A stretch of 64,000 bases of DNA from Streptomyces agglomeratus (GTDB lineage Bacteria; Actinomycetota; Actinomycetes; Streptomycetales; Streptomycetaceae). Made by a program: the position numbers and the translations under genes. The notes under the pieces were generated by a model that saw only the letters and a list, made by a program, of their open reading frames with translations, was not told where the DNA came from and searched no databases. The stretch lies in assembly GCF_001746415.1 (NCBI RefSeq), contig NZ_MEHJ01000001.1, positions 1,985,001 to 2,049,000 of the forward strand. The letters run 5' to 3'. Of this stretch, positions 17,534 to 26,480 are shown in pieces (the stretch's first letter is position 1; each line of letters begins with the position of its first letter).

Positions 17534-19011
17534 AGCACCGCTCCGTCGACCGTCGTCAGGTGCTCGTACTCCCCCGCCAGCAGCCTGCGCAGCGTCGGCA
17601 CGCGCTCCGGCGCGAAGGGCTTCCCGCGTGAGTCGTCGACGATGAGGACCGGCGGCCGCGCCGCCATCTCGCCGCGGAAGACGGGCCAGGCGCCCGCCAT
17701 CGCGTACTTCTCGCCGACCTGCGGACCGTCGCGGCCGCCGCTGTAGTTGGTGAGCAGGCCCGCCGTGAGGTAGCGGGTGGCGGGGGCGCGGTCGGCGAGC
17801 CAGTACGCCTCGGGGTGTATCCCCCAGATGAGGACGCGGTCCTGAGGCCCCGTCCGTACCTTCACCGCCTCCGCGACCTTCCGTACGTGCGCGAGTTCCG
17901 GCCGGGGTGCCAGCAGGCCCCAGGCCAGGAACACCGCGCACGTGCCCGCCGAGGTGAGGAGCGCCCTGGTCCGGTGCCGGGCCGGCAGGACGTGGAGGGC
18001 GCCCGTGGCCAGCAGGGCGATCGGCGGCATGAGCTGGAGGTAGTAGTGGCCGAAGAAGTGGAAGCCGAGGACCACCGCGCCCGCGGCGGCCAGGAGCCAC
18101 ACCCACAGGTCCGCCGCCCCCGTCCTGGCGACGCGCGGGGCGCGCAGGACGGGTGGGACGAGGCCGGCGCAGGCGAACGCGAAGATGAGGGTGTTCACCA
18201 GGCCCCGGAAGAGGACGTGCAGTTCCGAGCCGGTGAAGGACGCGTACGTCCCCGAACCGGTGACCGTCCAGAACAGGAAGCGGTGCGGACCGGTGAGCAG
18301 CGCGGCGTACAGGACGGGCAGGCAGAAACCGAAGGCCGTACGGAACAGGGCGCTTCGGGCCGGGGCGTTCTGCCACAGCAGCCACAGCACCGGGGCGAGG
18401 ACGGCTCCACCGGTCTGCTTGGTGAGGAACGCGGCGGCGACCGCCACGCCCGCGCCGCACCACCGGCCCCGGTCCGCGCACCAGACCGCCGCCGCCGTGA
18501 ACGGCAGTATGAACACCTCGAACGTCGCCGCCTGCGCGTCCTCGGGGTTCAGCCCGATGGAGACGAGCAGGTACAGCGCGCCTGCCGTGCGTCCGGCCGT
18601 GTCGCCCCAGCGGCGGCGGGCCACGGAGGCGAGCAGGGCGGCGGTGAGCAGCTGGGCGGCGACCGCGCACAGGTGCAGGGGCAGCAGCGATTCGTCGCCG
18701 AAGAGCGCGAAGGCCGCTTCGTAGAGCCAGGGCAGCAGGGGCGGTTTGCGGTCCACGACCGTGTCGTAGAGCACCCCGCCGTCGGCCAGCATCCTTGCCT
18801 GTACGGCGAGATAGCCCTCGTCCGGGTTCCACAGGGCGTGCCGGAAGGAGGGCAGGCGGGTGAGCAGGGCCAGCAGCGCCAGGGCGGGCAGCAGGTGCCG
18901 CCAGTAGGGGCGCGGTGCAGGCCGGGCGCCGCCGGCCGGCCGCTGCCGGGGCAGGACCGGCGCGGACACGGACGGTGACGGGATCGGCGGCCGCGTGAGC
19001 ATGCGAGCCAA
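17410..19011 (-). CDS. GT39-like integral membrane glycosyltransferase
   Basis: 533 residues from ATG at 19011 (a second ATG lies at 19002). After a Pro/Arg-rich cytosolic start there are about 10-12 membrane segments. The first luminal loop holds WNPDEGYLAVQARMLADGG and DRKPPLLPWLYEAAF, which is the acidic catalytic loop of dolichyl/polyprenyl-phosphate-sugar mannosyltransferase-like proteins (PMT_2/GT39). Such enzymes move a sugar from a polyprenyl carrier onto protein or envelope polymer outside the membrane. The final ~40 residues are a Ser/Pro/Ala/Cys tail that lies entirely antisense to the NYN gene and may not be functional. Acceptor unknown. Confidence 0.82.
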   Translation of the reverse strand: MARMLTRPPIPSPSVSAPVLPRQRPAGGARPAPRPYWRHLLPALALLALLTRLPSFRHALWNPDEGYLAVQARMLADGGVLYDTVVDRKPPLLPWLYEAAFALFGDESLLPLHLCAVAAQLLTAALLASVARRRWGDTAGRTAGALYLLVSIGLNPEDAQAATFEVFILPFTAAAVWCADRGRWCGAGVAVAAAFLTKQTGGAVLAPVLWLLWQNAPARSALFRTAFGFCLPVLYAALLTGPHRFLFWTVTGSGTYASFTGSELHVLFRGLVNTLIFAFACAGLVPPVLRAPRVARTGAADLWVWLLAAAGAVVLGFHFFGHYYLQLMPPIALLATGALHVLPARHRTRALLTSAGTCAVFLAWGLLAPRPELAHVRKVAEAVKVRTGPQDRVLIWGIHPEAYWLADRAPATRYLTAGLLTNYSGGRDGPQVGEKYAMAGAWPVFRGEMAARPPVLIVDDSRGKPFAPERVPTLRRLLAGEYEHLTTVDGAVLYVRSPAAGPPSPPSSAPSTPSASSTPCTAAASCASSASPR

Positions 19012-19104
19012 GCTATCCGGCTCCGCAGTCCGTGCCGAACCGGGACATACGGAGCCGGGGCTGTACCTGAGCGTCAGGGCCGGCCGGAAGTGGCCGGATA
19101 TCGG

Positions 19105-20622
19105 CTAGTACTTGGCGCCGGGACCCTCGCGCCCGAGTCGGCTGTGGCTGCGGCCGTACGCGAAGTACAGCACGTAGCCCACCGCCATCCAGATGCCGAA
19201 CCGCAGCCAGGTCTCGGCCGGCAGATTGAGCATCAGCCACAGCGAGGCGGCCACCGACAGGATCGGGACCAGGGGCACCAGCGGGGTGCGGAAGGCCCGG
19301 TGCAGGTCGGGACGGGTCCGGCGCAGGACGATGACGCCGAGGGCGACGACGATGAACGCGAAGAGCGTGCCGATGTTCACCAGCGTCGCGAGCTCTTCGA
19401 GGCTGGTGAAGCCGGCGATGATCGCGATCAGCACGCCGAGCAGGATGGTCGGGCGGTACGGGGTGCGGAACTTCGGGTGGGTGACGGAGAAGAAGCGCGG
19501 GAGCAGCCCGTCCCGGCTCATCGCGAAGAACACCCGGGTCTGCCCGAGCAGCAGGATCATGCACACCGTGGTGAGGCCGACGGCGGCCCCGAAGCTGATC
19601 GTGCCGGCGTAGAAGGGGTGCCCGGTGGCCTTGAAGGCGTCGGCGAGCGGGGCGCTCACCGAGAGCTCGCTGTAGTGCTGCATGCCGGTGACCACGAGGG
19701 ACACGGCGACGTACAGCACGGTGCAGATGAGGAGCGAGCCGAGGATGCCGCGCGGCATGTCCCGCTGCGGGACCTTGGTCTCCTCGGCGGCGGTGGCCAC
19801 GACGTCGAAGCCGATGAAGGCGAAGAAGACGACGGACGCGGCGGTGAAGATGCCCATGACGCCGAAGTTGGTGGGCTCGTAACCGAACATCAGCTGAACC
19901 AGGGGCGCGTCCCAGCCCGATCCGGCGGGCGGGGTCACGGCGTCGGGGATGAAGGGCGAGTAGTTGTCGGCCTTGATGAAGAACGAGCCGGCGATGATCA
20001 CGATCAGGACCACGGTCACCTTGATGGCGACCACGATCGCGGTGACCCGTGCGGACAGCTTCACGCCGGCCACGAGGATGGCCGTGAGCAGCAGGACCAG
20101 GACGAACGCGAGCAGGTCGAAGCCGAACCCGTCCGCCGCTTCGGGCCCGGACAGCGCTTCGGGCATTCCCCACCCGACGTTGTCCATCAGCGAGCGGACG
20201 TAGCCCGACCAGCCGACCGCCACCACCGCCGTGCCCAGCGCGAATTCGAGGACCAGGTCCCAGCCGATGGTCCAGGCGACCAGCTCGCCGAGGGAGGCGT
20301 ACGAGAAGGTGTACGCGGAACCGGCCACAGGGACGGTGGAGGCGAACTCGGCGTAACAGAGCGCGGCCAGGGCGCAGACGACGCCGGCGGCGACGAAGGC
20401 CAGGGCGGTCGCGGGGCCTGCCGTCTCCTTGGCCACCTTGCCCGTGAGGACGAAGATGCCGGTGCCGATGATGACACCGACGCCGAAGACCGTCAGGTCC
20501 AGCGCGGAGAGGGATTTCTTGAGCTCGTGCTCCGGCTCCTCCGTGTCGCGGATCGACTGTTCGACCGTCTTGGTCCGGAACATGCCCTCTTTGGCTGGCC
20601 CTGGGTCGTGCTGCGTACTCAC
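19105..20622 (-). CDS. APC-family amino acid permease
   Basis: 505 residues from ATG at 20622. A ~35-residue cytosolic start is followed by about 12 transmembrane segments. The first includes the APC signature LDLTVFGVGVIIGTGIFVLTG, and YAEFASTVPVAGSAYTFSY forms TM3. FFAFIGFDVVATAAEETKVPQRDMP is the consensus region after TM6. It resembles YfnA/CAT-type proton-coupled transporters for neutral or cationic amino acids. It stands alone between the GT39 gene and dxs. Substrate cannot be read from sequence. Confidence 0.92.
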   Translation of the reverse strand: MSTQHDPGPAKEGMFRTKTVEQSIRDTEEPEHELKKSLSALDLTVFGVGVIIGTGIFVLTGKVAKETAGPATALAFVAAGVVCALAALCYAEFASTVPVAGSAYTFSYASLGELVAWTIGWDLVLEFALGTAVVAVGWSGYVRSLMDNVGWGMPEALSGPEAADGFGFDLLAFVLVLLLTAILVAGVKLSARVTAIVVAIKVTVVLIVIIAGSFFIKADNYSPFIPDAVTPPAGSGWDAPLVQLMFGYEPTNFGVMGIFTAASVVFFAFIGFDVVATAAEETKVPQRDMPRGILGSLLICTVLYVAVSLVVTGMQHYSELSVSAPLADAFKATGHPFYAGTISFGAAVGLTTVCMILLLGQTRVFFAMSRDGLLPRFFSVTHPKFRTPYRPTILLGVLIAIIAGFTSLEELATLVNIGTLFAFIVVALGVIVLRRTRPDLHRAFRTPLVPLVPILSVAASLWLMLNLPAETWLRFGIWMAVGYVLYFAYGRSHSRLGREGPGAKY

Positions 20623-20800
20623 CGGCGTACCTCCGACTGTCGGCTGTCGCCCAACCTTGAAGTGAGCGAGTTTCAGTCATGATCGTGAGTGAACCGGTCA
20701 GTTCCCACGAGGACCGCCGCCCGGTTTCACCCGATGAGAGGCACAGACCGGTATGCGTACCGCCCCTGCGAGTTGACCCTTTCGGAGTAGCGAAAGAAGA

Positions 20801-20834
20801 AGGCCCGCCCGGAGCGTGTGCTCCGGGCGGGCCT
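20801..20834 (-). terminator. dxs terminator
   Basis: A perfect 15-bp stem, AGGCCCGCCCGGAGC with its complement, around GTGT. On the minus strand it is followed by TCTTCTTTCG. It lies 22 bases beyond the dxs stop. Confidence 0.9.
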
Positions 20835-20856
20835 GTTCCGCCGTACTGGCGGGGCG

Positions 20857-22773
20857 TCAGTCGCGGGCAGCCTCGGCCGGCGCGTCCTCCAGACGGCCGT
20901 CCAGCTTGGCCACCAGACCCGTCACCTGACGGGCGATGTCCGGCGCGGTCAGCCCGATCTCGGCCATGACCTCCTTGCGGGAGGCGTGGTCGAGGAACCT
21001 CGGCGGGATGCCGAAGTCGCGCAGCGGTACGTCGACGCCCTCGTCCCGCAGCGCCTGGGCGACCGCGGAGCCGACGCCGCCGGCGCGGCTGTTGTCCTCG
21101 ACGGTGACGACGACGCGGTGCTGCTCGGCGAGCGGCGGGAGCGCCTCGTCGACCGGCTTGACCCAGCGCGGGTCGACGACGGTCGTGGTGATGCCCTGCT
21201 TGTCGAGGAGGTCGGCGATCTCCAGGCACATCGGTGCGAGGGCGCCGACGGAGACCAGCAGGACGTCCGCGGTGCCCTCGTCCGGCCTGCGCAGGACGTC
21301 CATGCCGCCGACCTTGCCCACGGCCTTGACCGCCGGGCCGACCGCGCCCTTGGAGAAGCGGACGACGGTGGGCGCGTCGTCGACCTCGACGGCCTCGCGC
21401 AGCTGTGCGCGGACCTGGTCGGCGTCGCGCGGGGCGGCGATGCGAAGGGTCGGGACGCACTGGAGGATCGACATGTCCCACATGCCGTTGTGCGAGGCGC
21501 CGTCGGTGCCGGTGACGCCCGCGCGGTCCAGTACGAACGTCACGCCGCACTTGTGCAGCGCCACGTCCATCAGGACCTGGTCGAAGGCCCGGTTGAGGAA
21601 CGTCGCGTACACGGCGAAGACGGGGTGCAGGCCGCCGGTGGCCAGGCCCGCCGCGGAGACCGCGCCGTGCTGCTCGGCGATTCCGACGTCGTACACCCGG
21701 TCCGGGAACGCCTTCGCGAACCGGTCGAGGCCGACCGGCTGGAGCATCGCGGCGGTGATCGCGACGATGTCCTCGCGCTCCTTGCCGAGCTTGACCATCT
21801 CCTCGCCGAACACCGAGGTCCAGTCGACGCCCGAGGACGCGATCGGCAGACCGGTGTCGGGGTGGATCTTGCCGACGGCGTGGAAGCGGTCCGCCTCGTC
21901 GGCGAGGGCCGGCTGGTAGCCCCGGCCCTTCTCGGTGAGGCAGTGCACGATGACGGGGCCGCCGAAGCGCTTGGCGCGCTGGAGCGCGGACTCCAGGGCC
22001 TCGATGTCGTGGCCGTCGATCGGGCCGACGTACTTCAGACCCAGGTCCTCGAACATGCCCTGCGGCGCGATGAAGTCCTTGAGGCCCTTCTTCGCTCCGT
22101 GGAGGGTCCCGTAGAGAGGCTTGCCGACGACGGGCGTGCGCTCCAGGAGGTCCTTGCCGCGGGCGAGGAAACGCTCGTAACCGTCGGTGGTGCGGAGCGT
22201 GGCCAGGTGGTTCGCGAGGCCGCCGATGGTGGGCGCGTACGAACGCTCGTTGTCGTTGACGACGATGACGAGCGGGCGGTCCTTGGCGACGGCGATGTTG
22301 TTCAGCGCCTCCCAGGCCATACCGCCCGTGAGCGCGCCGTCACCGATGACGGCGACGACGTGGTGGTCCTCCTTCTTGAGGACCTCGTTTGCCTTGGCCA
22401 GTCCGTCGGCCCAGCCGAGGACGGTCGAGGCGTGCGAGTTCTCGATGACGTCGTGCTCGGACTCGGCGCGCGAGGGGTAGCCGGACAGGCCGCCCTTCAT
22501 CTTCAGCTTCGTGAAGTCCTGCCGGCCCGTGAGCAGCTTGTGCACGTAACTCTGGTGTCCGGTGTCGAAGAGGACCTTGTCCTTCGGCGACTCGAAGACA
22601 CGGTGCAGAGCGATCGTCAGTTCGACCACACCGAGGTTGGGCCCCAGGTGTCCGCCGGTCTTGGAGACCTCGTCCACGAGAAATGTCCGGATCTCGGCGG
22701 CCAGCCGGTCCAGCTGCTCCGGGGTGAGCCCGTCCAGATCGCGCGGTCCCGTAATGCGGGTCAGCAGCGCCAC
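20857..22773 (-). CDS. dxs: 1-deoxy-D-xylulose-5-phosphate synthase
   Basis: 638 residues from GTG at 22773, chosen because AAGGAGG lies just upstream; the open frame above it has no such support. It condenses pyruvate and glyceraldehyde-3-phosphate to DXP, the first step of the MEP isoprenoid pathway, with thiamine diphosphate. Family landmarks are intact: [17 protein letters not shown], the ThDP motif [18 protein letters not shown], the transketolase pyrimidine domain from ~320 ([16 protein letters not shown]), and the C-terminal domain from ~500. Length is typical. It is monocistronic, with a strong terminator. Confidence 0.97.
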   Translation of the reverse strand: MALLTRITGPRDLDGLTPEQLDRLAAEIRTFLVDEVSKTGGHLGPNLGVVELTIALHRVFESPKDKVLFDTGHQSYVHKLLTGRQDFTKLKMKGGLSGYPSRAESEHDVIENSHASTVLGWADGLAKANEVLKKEDHHVVAVIGDGALTGGMAWEALNNIAVAKDRPLVIVVNDNERSYAPTIGGLANHLATLRTTDGYERFLARGKDLLERTPVVGKPLYGTLHGAKKGLKDFIAPQGMFEDLGLKYVGPIDGHDIEALESALQRAKRFGGPVIVHCLTEKGRGYQPALADEADRFHAVGKIHPDTGLPIASSGVDWTSVFGEEMVKLGKEREDIVAITAAMLQPVGLDRFAKAFPDRVYDVGIAEQHGAVSAAGLATGGLHPVFAVYATFLNRAFDQVLMDVALHKCGVTFVLDRAGVTGTDGASHNGMWDMSILQCVPTLRIAAPRDADQVRAQLREAVEVDDAPTVVRFSKGAVGPAVKAVGKVGGMDVLRRPDEGTADVLLVSVGALAPMCLEIADLLDKQGITTTVVDPRWVKPVDEALPPLAEQHRVVVTVEDNSRAGGVGSAVAQALRDEGVDVPLRDFGIPPRFLDHASRKEVMAEIGLTAPDIARQVTGLVAKLDGRLEDAPAEAARD

Positions 22774-22896
22774 CCGTGCCTCCTTGCAGTTGAACTGTCT
22801 GCTTGCCGGTCTGTCGAGTCTAATGTTCCGCCACCGACGTTGGTCATCGGGCGGTGCTTTCCGCGTCACGCGTCGGTCACAGCCGGGCGCACGCAC

Positions 22897-22935
22897 AGCC
22901 GTGCCCGGCACCGGAATCCGGTGCCGGGCACGGCT
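22897..22935 (-). terminator. xylH terminator
   Basis: A 19-bp perfect stem (22897-22915 with 22917-22935) beginning AGCCGTGCCCGGCACC. It starts 12 bases past the xylH stop and closes the xylFGH operon. Confidence 0.88.
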
Positions 22936-22947
22936 GGGGACACGTGG

Positions 22948-24264
22948 TCAGGCGCGACCCGCGGTCTTCTGGGTCTTCCGGGTGACGGAGTCGATCACGA
23001 CGGTCGCCAGGAGGACACCGCCGGTGATCATGTACTGGATCGGCGTGGCGATGCCCTCGAGGGCCAGGCCGTACTGGATCGAGGTGATCACCATGACGCC
23101 GAGGAGCGCGTTCCAGGTGCGGCCGCGCCCGCCGAAGAGGCTGGTGCCGCCGATGACGGCCGCCGCGATGACGTTCATCAGCAGGTCGCCGGCGCCGGCG
23201 CTCTGGTTGGCCGCGGCGATCTTGGAGGCCCAGAACAGGCCGCCGACGGCCGCGAACGTACCGGCGATGGCGAAGACCGAGATCCGCACCGCCGTGACGT
23301 TGATACCGGCGCGCCGGGACGCCTCCACGCTGCCGCCGAGCGCGAAGATCTTGCGGCCGTACGCGGTGCGGCGCAGGACGAAGTCGGACGCGACCAGGAC
23401 CACCAGGAAGAGCAGCACCGCGAGCGGCAGGCCCTTGTACTGGTTGAACGTGGCCGCGGCGGCGAACGCGATGACGGCGAGCAGCCCCGTGCGCAGGGCG
23501 ATCTCGCTGAGCGGCCGGGACGGGACGCCCGCGGCCTCGCGGCGGCGGCTGTCCGTGAAGGAGGAGAGGAAGAAGGCGACGACGGCGACGAGGGCGAGGC
23601 CGTAGGCGGCGGCGACGTCCGAGAAGTAGTACGTCGTGAGCTGGCCGACCAGGCCGTCGGAGTCCAGGTTGATCGTGCCGTTGCTGCCGAGCAGCTGGAG
23701 CATGAAGCCCTGCCAGAACAGCAGGCCGGACAGCGTGACGGCGAAGGCGGGGGCGCCTATCCGGGCGAAGAAGAAGCCGTGGATCGCGCCGATGAGGGCG
23801 CCGCCGGTGACCGCGGCGATGATCGCGAGCCATTCGTTGATGCCGTTGGTGACGCTGAGTACGGCGACGATGGCGCCCGAGACACCGCTGACCGAGCCGA
23901 CCGACAGGTCGATCTCGCCGAGCAGCAGCACGAAGATGATGCCGACGGCCATCATGCCGGTCGCGACCATGGAGACGGCGATGTTGCTGAGGTTGCCGGC
24001 CGACAGGAAGTTCTCGTTCAGGCCCTGGAAGATCACGCAGATGACGAGCAGGCCGATGACGACGGGGATGGACCCCAGGTCGCCGGCGCGCAACTTGCGC
24101 TTGAACTCGCCGAGGTAGCCGGCGAAGCCCTGCTCACGGACGAGCAGGCGCGGGTCGACGGCGGTGACGGCGGCGGGGGCCGGCGCCGGCGCGTCCACGG
24201 CGGCCGCGTCGGCAGGCGCCGCGGGGGCCTCGCCGACCGCCGGGGAGGTCTTGTCGGTACTCAC
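22948..24264 (-). CDS. xylH: Xylose-type sugar ABC transporter permease
   Basis: 438 residues from ATG at 24264; the start overlaps the upstream ATPase stop by four bases (ATGA-type coupling). After a ~75-residue Ala/Pro-rich cytosolic region come about 10-12 membrane segments. They include the BPD_transp_2 features LLLGEIDLSVGSVSGVSGA and a C-terminal FGGRGRTWNALLGVMVI, which contacts the ATPase. This is the permease of a CUT2 (RbsC/XylH) importer. Context with XylF and XylG and memory of the S. coelicolor orthologue point to xylose; other pentoses cannot be excluded. Confidence 0.93.
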   Translation of the reverse strand: MSTDKTSPAVGEAPAAPADAAAVDAPAPAPAAVTAVDPRLLVREQGFAGYLGEFKRKLRAGDLGSIPVVIGLLVICVIFQGLNENFLSAGNLSNIAVSMVATGMMAVGIIFVLLLGEIDLSVGSVSGVSGAIVAVLSVTNGINEWLAIIAAVTGGALIGAIHGFFFARIGAPAFAVTLSGLLFWQGFMLQLLGSNGTINLDSDGLVGQLTTYYFSDVAAAYGLALVAVVAFFLSSFTDSRRREAAGVPSRPLSEIALRTGLLAVIAFAAAATFNQYKGLPLAVLLFLVVLVASDFVLRRTAYGRKIFALGGSVEASRRAGINVTAVRISVFAIAGTFAAVGGLFWASKIAAANQSAGAGDLLMNVIAAAVIGGTSLFGGRGRTWNALLGVMVITSIQYGLALEGIATPIQYMITGGVLLATVVIDSVTRKTQKTAGRA

Positions 24265-25049
24265 TTCTGGACCTCCACGTTGCGCGCCGCACGACGGGTC
24301 ACGGCGTTGTCCGTGGCACCGGTGATGGCGGAAATGATCTCTTCCTGCGAGGTGGTCTTGACGTCGAAGACGCCGTTGTTGCGGCCCAGCCGGAGGACCG
24401 CCACCTTGTCCGCGACGGCCTTGACGTCCGCCATGTTGTGGCTGATGAGGATGACCGCGTGGCCGCGGTCACGCAGCCGCTCGACGAGGTCGAGCACCTG
24501 TGCGGTCTGCTCGACACCGAGGGCCGCTGTCGGCTCGTCGAGGATGACGAGCCTGGGCTCGCCCAGCATCGAGCGGGCGATGGCCACGGTCTGGCGCTGG
24601 CCGCCGGAGAGCGAGGCGATCGGGATGCGCACGCTCGGGATGCGGATGGACAGCGTGGTGAGCAGCTCGCGGGCGCGGCGCTCCATCTCGACCTCGTCGA
24701 GGATGCCGCGCTTGCGGATCTCCCGGCCGAGGTAGAGGTTGCCGACGACGTCGATGTTGTCGCACAGCGCGAGGTCCTGGTAGACGGTCGCGATGCCGAG
24801 GTTCTGGGCGTCGTGGGGCTTGTTGATCTGTACGGCGCCGCCTTCCCACTCGATGACACCGTCATCGATGGGGTGCACGCCGGCGATCGTCTTGACCAGC
24901 GTGGACTTTCCGGCACCGTTGTCGCCCACCAGGGCGACCACTTCACCGGCGTGGACCTCAAGCTCTACGTCGGTGAGCGCCTGGACGGCACCGAACCGCT
25001 TGGAGACCCCTCGCAACGCCAGCACGGGCGTAGCGGACACGTGAACCAT
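24261..25049 (-). CDS. xylG: Xylose-type ABC transporter ATPase
   Basis: 262 residues from ATG at 25049. GAAGGAG abuts that ATG, so the GTG at 25040 (nine bases further on) may be the true start. A single ABC domain carries Walker A GDNGAGKST, Q-loop TVYQD, signature LSGGQRQ, Walker B RLVILDEPTAALG and an H-loop His in ILISHNMAD. E. coli XylG has two ABC domains in tandem; this protein has one and must work as a homodimer. It energises XylH in the membrane. Confidence 0.93.
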   Translation of the reverse strand: MVHVSATPVLALRGVSKRFGAVQALTDVELEVHAGEVVALVGDNGAGKSTLVKTIAGVHPIDDGVIEWEGGAVQINKPHDAQNLGIATVYQDLALCDNIDVVGNLYLGREIRKRGILDEVEMERRARELLTTLSIRIPSVRIPIASLSGGQRQTVAIARSMLGEPRLVILDEPTAALGVEQTAQVLDLVERLRDRGHAVILISHNMADVKAVADKVAVLRLGRNNGVFDVKTTSQEEIISAITGATDNAVTRRAARNVEVQK

Positions 25050-25139
25050 CTCCTTCGCCGCCTGACCGGCGGGGATGCCGCGCCGGGGGAAGGCGGCGCG
25101 GAGGTCGAGCAAGAAAGTGGAGGTGCGGGAGTGTTTCTG

Positions 25140-25187
25140 TCCGGCGCCCCGCCCGAGCTGCGGGGCTGTGGAGGGCGGGGCACCGGA
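25140..25187 (-). terminator. Intercistronic stem-loop between xylF and xylG
   Basis: TCCGGCGCCCCGCCC at 25140-25154 pairs with GGGCGGGGCACCGGA at 25173-25187 (one internal mismatch). It sits in the 191-base gap after xylF. Such hairpins often stabilise the binding-protein mRNA and reduce read-through into the transporter genes. Confidence 0.7.
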
Positions 25188-25240
25188 CAGGCTTCAGCCG
25201 CGGTGAAGTCCCTGCGGGGGCAGTGGACTCGGCGGGGTGG

Positions 25241-26359
25241 TTACTTCAGCCCGAGCTTGTCGCAGGCGGCCTTGTACTTCGGGGTGCAGATCTCGGCGAC
25301 CGTGTAGACGCCGTCCTTGAGGACGGTGTCCTTGATGTTGTCCTTGGTCAGCGAGACGACCGGAACCAGCACGCTCGGGACGCCCTTGGTGGTGGGGCTG
25401 TCGACGGTGTCCTTGGCGATGGAGTCGAGCTTCTCGCCCTTGGCCAGCGCGACCGCCATCTCGGCGGCGGCGGCCGCCTCGGGGGCGTACGGCTTGTAGA
25501 CGCTCATGAACTGCTCACCGGAAACGATGCGCTGCACACCGGCGAGTTCGGCGTCCTGGCCGGTGACCGGCGGGAGCTTGGAGAGGCCGGCGCCCTTGAG
25601 GGCGGTGATGATGCCGCCCGCCATGCCGTCGTTGGCGGAGTAGACGCCGTCGATCTTGTCCTTGCCGAGAGCGGACAGCGCGCCTTCCATGTTCTGGTTG
25701 GCGTTCTCCGGCTTCCACTCCTTGGTGTCGTACGACTTGCCGATCTTGACCTTGCCCTCGAGCTCGGCCAGCGCACCCTTCTTGAAGAGCGCGGCGTTCG
25801 GGTCGGTGATGGCGCCGTTCATCATGACGATCTGGCCGCCGTCGGCCTTGTCGCCCAGCGCCTCGAGCAGGGCCTTGCCCTGGACGTGGCCGACCTCTTC
25901 GTTGTCGAAGGAGGTGTACGCGTCGATCGGGCCCTCGGCGAGGCGGTCGAAGGCGACGACCGGGATGCCCTGGTCCTTGGCCTTCTTCACGCCGCCGGCG
26001 ATCGCCTTGGAGTCGACCGCGTCCACGATCAGCGCGTCGACCTTGTTGGTGATCATGGTGTCGATCTGCTGCGTCTGGACGGTGGCGTCCTGCTTGGCGT
26101 TGGCGTAGACGACCTCGCCCTTGCCACCGGTCAGTTCGCTGATCTTCTTCTCGATCAGCGGCTTGTCGAACTTCTCGTAACGAGCGGTCTGATTCTCCGG
26201 GAGCAGCAGGCCTATCTTGAGGGCGTCGGTCTTCTTGCCCTCCGACTCCTTGGCTCCGGAGGCGTTCCCGGACTCCTTGGCGCTACCACAGGCGGCGAGG
26301 GATATGGCCATCGCTGTTGCGGCCACGGCCACGGCGGCACGACGCATACGCGTGTTCAC
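25241..26359 (-). CDS. xylF: Xylose-type sugar-binding lipoprotein
   Basis: 372 residues from ATG at 26359. The signal peptide ends in the lipobox SLAAC (Cys24). The mature protein is a periplasmic-binding-protein type I (ribose/xylose-binding) fold from ~48: LKIGLLLPENQTARYEKFD, NKVDALIVDAVDSKAIAG, IPVVAFDRL, YSANDGMAGGIITALKGAG and PPVTGQDAELAGVQRI. It delivers sugar to XylH at the outer face of the membrane. A dyad upstream (26434-26454) and the adjacent ROK regulator suggest sugar-controlled expression. Confidence 0.94.
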   Translation of the reverse strand: MNTRMRRAAVAVAATAMAISLAACGSAKESGNASGAKESEGKKTDALKIGLLLPENQTARYEKFDKPLIEKKISELTGGKGEVVYANAKQDATVQTQQIDTMITNKVDALIVDAVDSKAIAGGVKKAKDQGIPVVAFDRLAEGPIDAYTSFDNEEVGHVQGKALLEALGDKADGGQIVMMNGAITDPNAALFKKGALAELEGKVKIGKSYDTKEWKPENANQNMEGALSALGKDKIDGVYSANDGMAGGIITALKGAGLSKLPPVTGQDAELAGVQRIVSGEQFMSVYKPYAPEAAAAAEMAVALAKGEKLDSIAKDTVDSPTTKGVPSVLVPVVSLTKDNIKDTVLKDGVYTVAEICTPKYKAACDKLGLK

Positions 26360-26433
26360 TTCAGAAACCTCCCTGACGAGGCCGCGACGTTGCGGCCGAG
26401 GTGGCTGGAAGTCAACTCCGCCCCGATGGCAGC

Positions 26434-26454
26434 GTCAAGGAGTAAATCCTTAAC
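26434..26454 (-). promoter_or_regulatory. Candidate operator upstream of xylF
   Basis: GTCAAGGA and TCCTTAAC flank GTAAA: an 8-5-8 inverted repeat with 7 of 8 positions matching, 75 bases upstream of the xylF ATG, in an AT-rich stretch. It may be bound by the adjacent ROK regulator. No experimental consensus was checked. Confidence 0.5.
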
Positions 26455-26480
26455 GAGATGACAACGGTGCCATTCGTTAT

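Noticed and set aside
19013..21550. 845-codon minus-strand frame
   Set aside because: It is an out-of-frame shadow of the permease and part of dxs, Arg-rich throughout with no fold-like pattern.
20818..24735. 1305-codon open frame on the plus strand
   Set aside because: It is antisense to dxs, xylH and xylG and has the Asp/Val/Gly/Arg composition of a GC-rich shadow frame.
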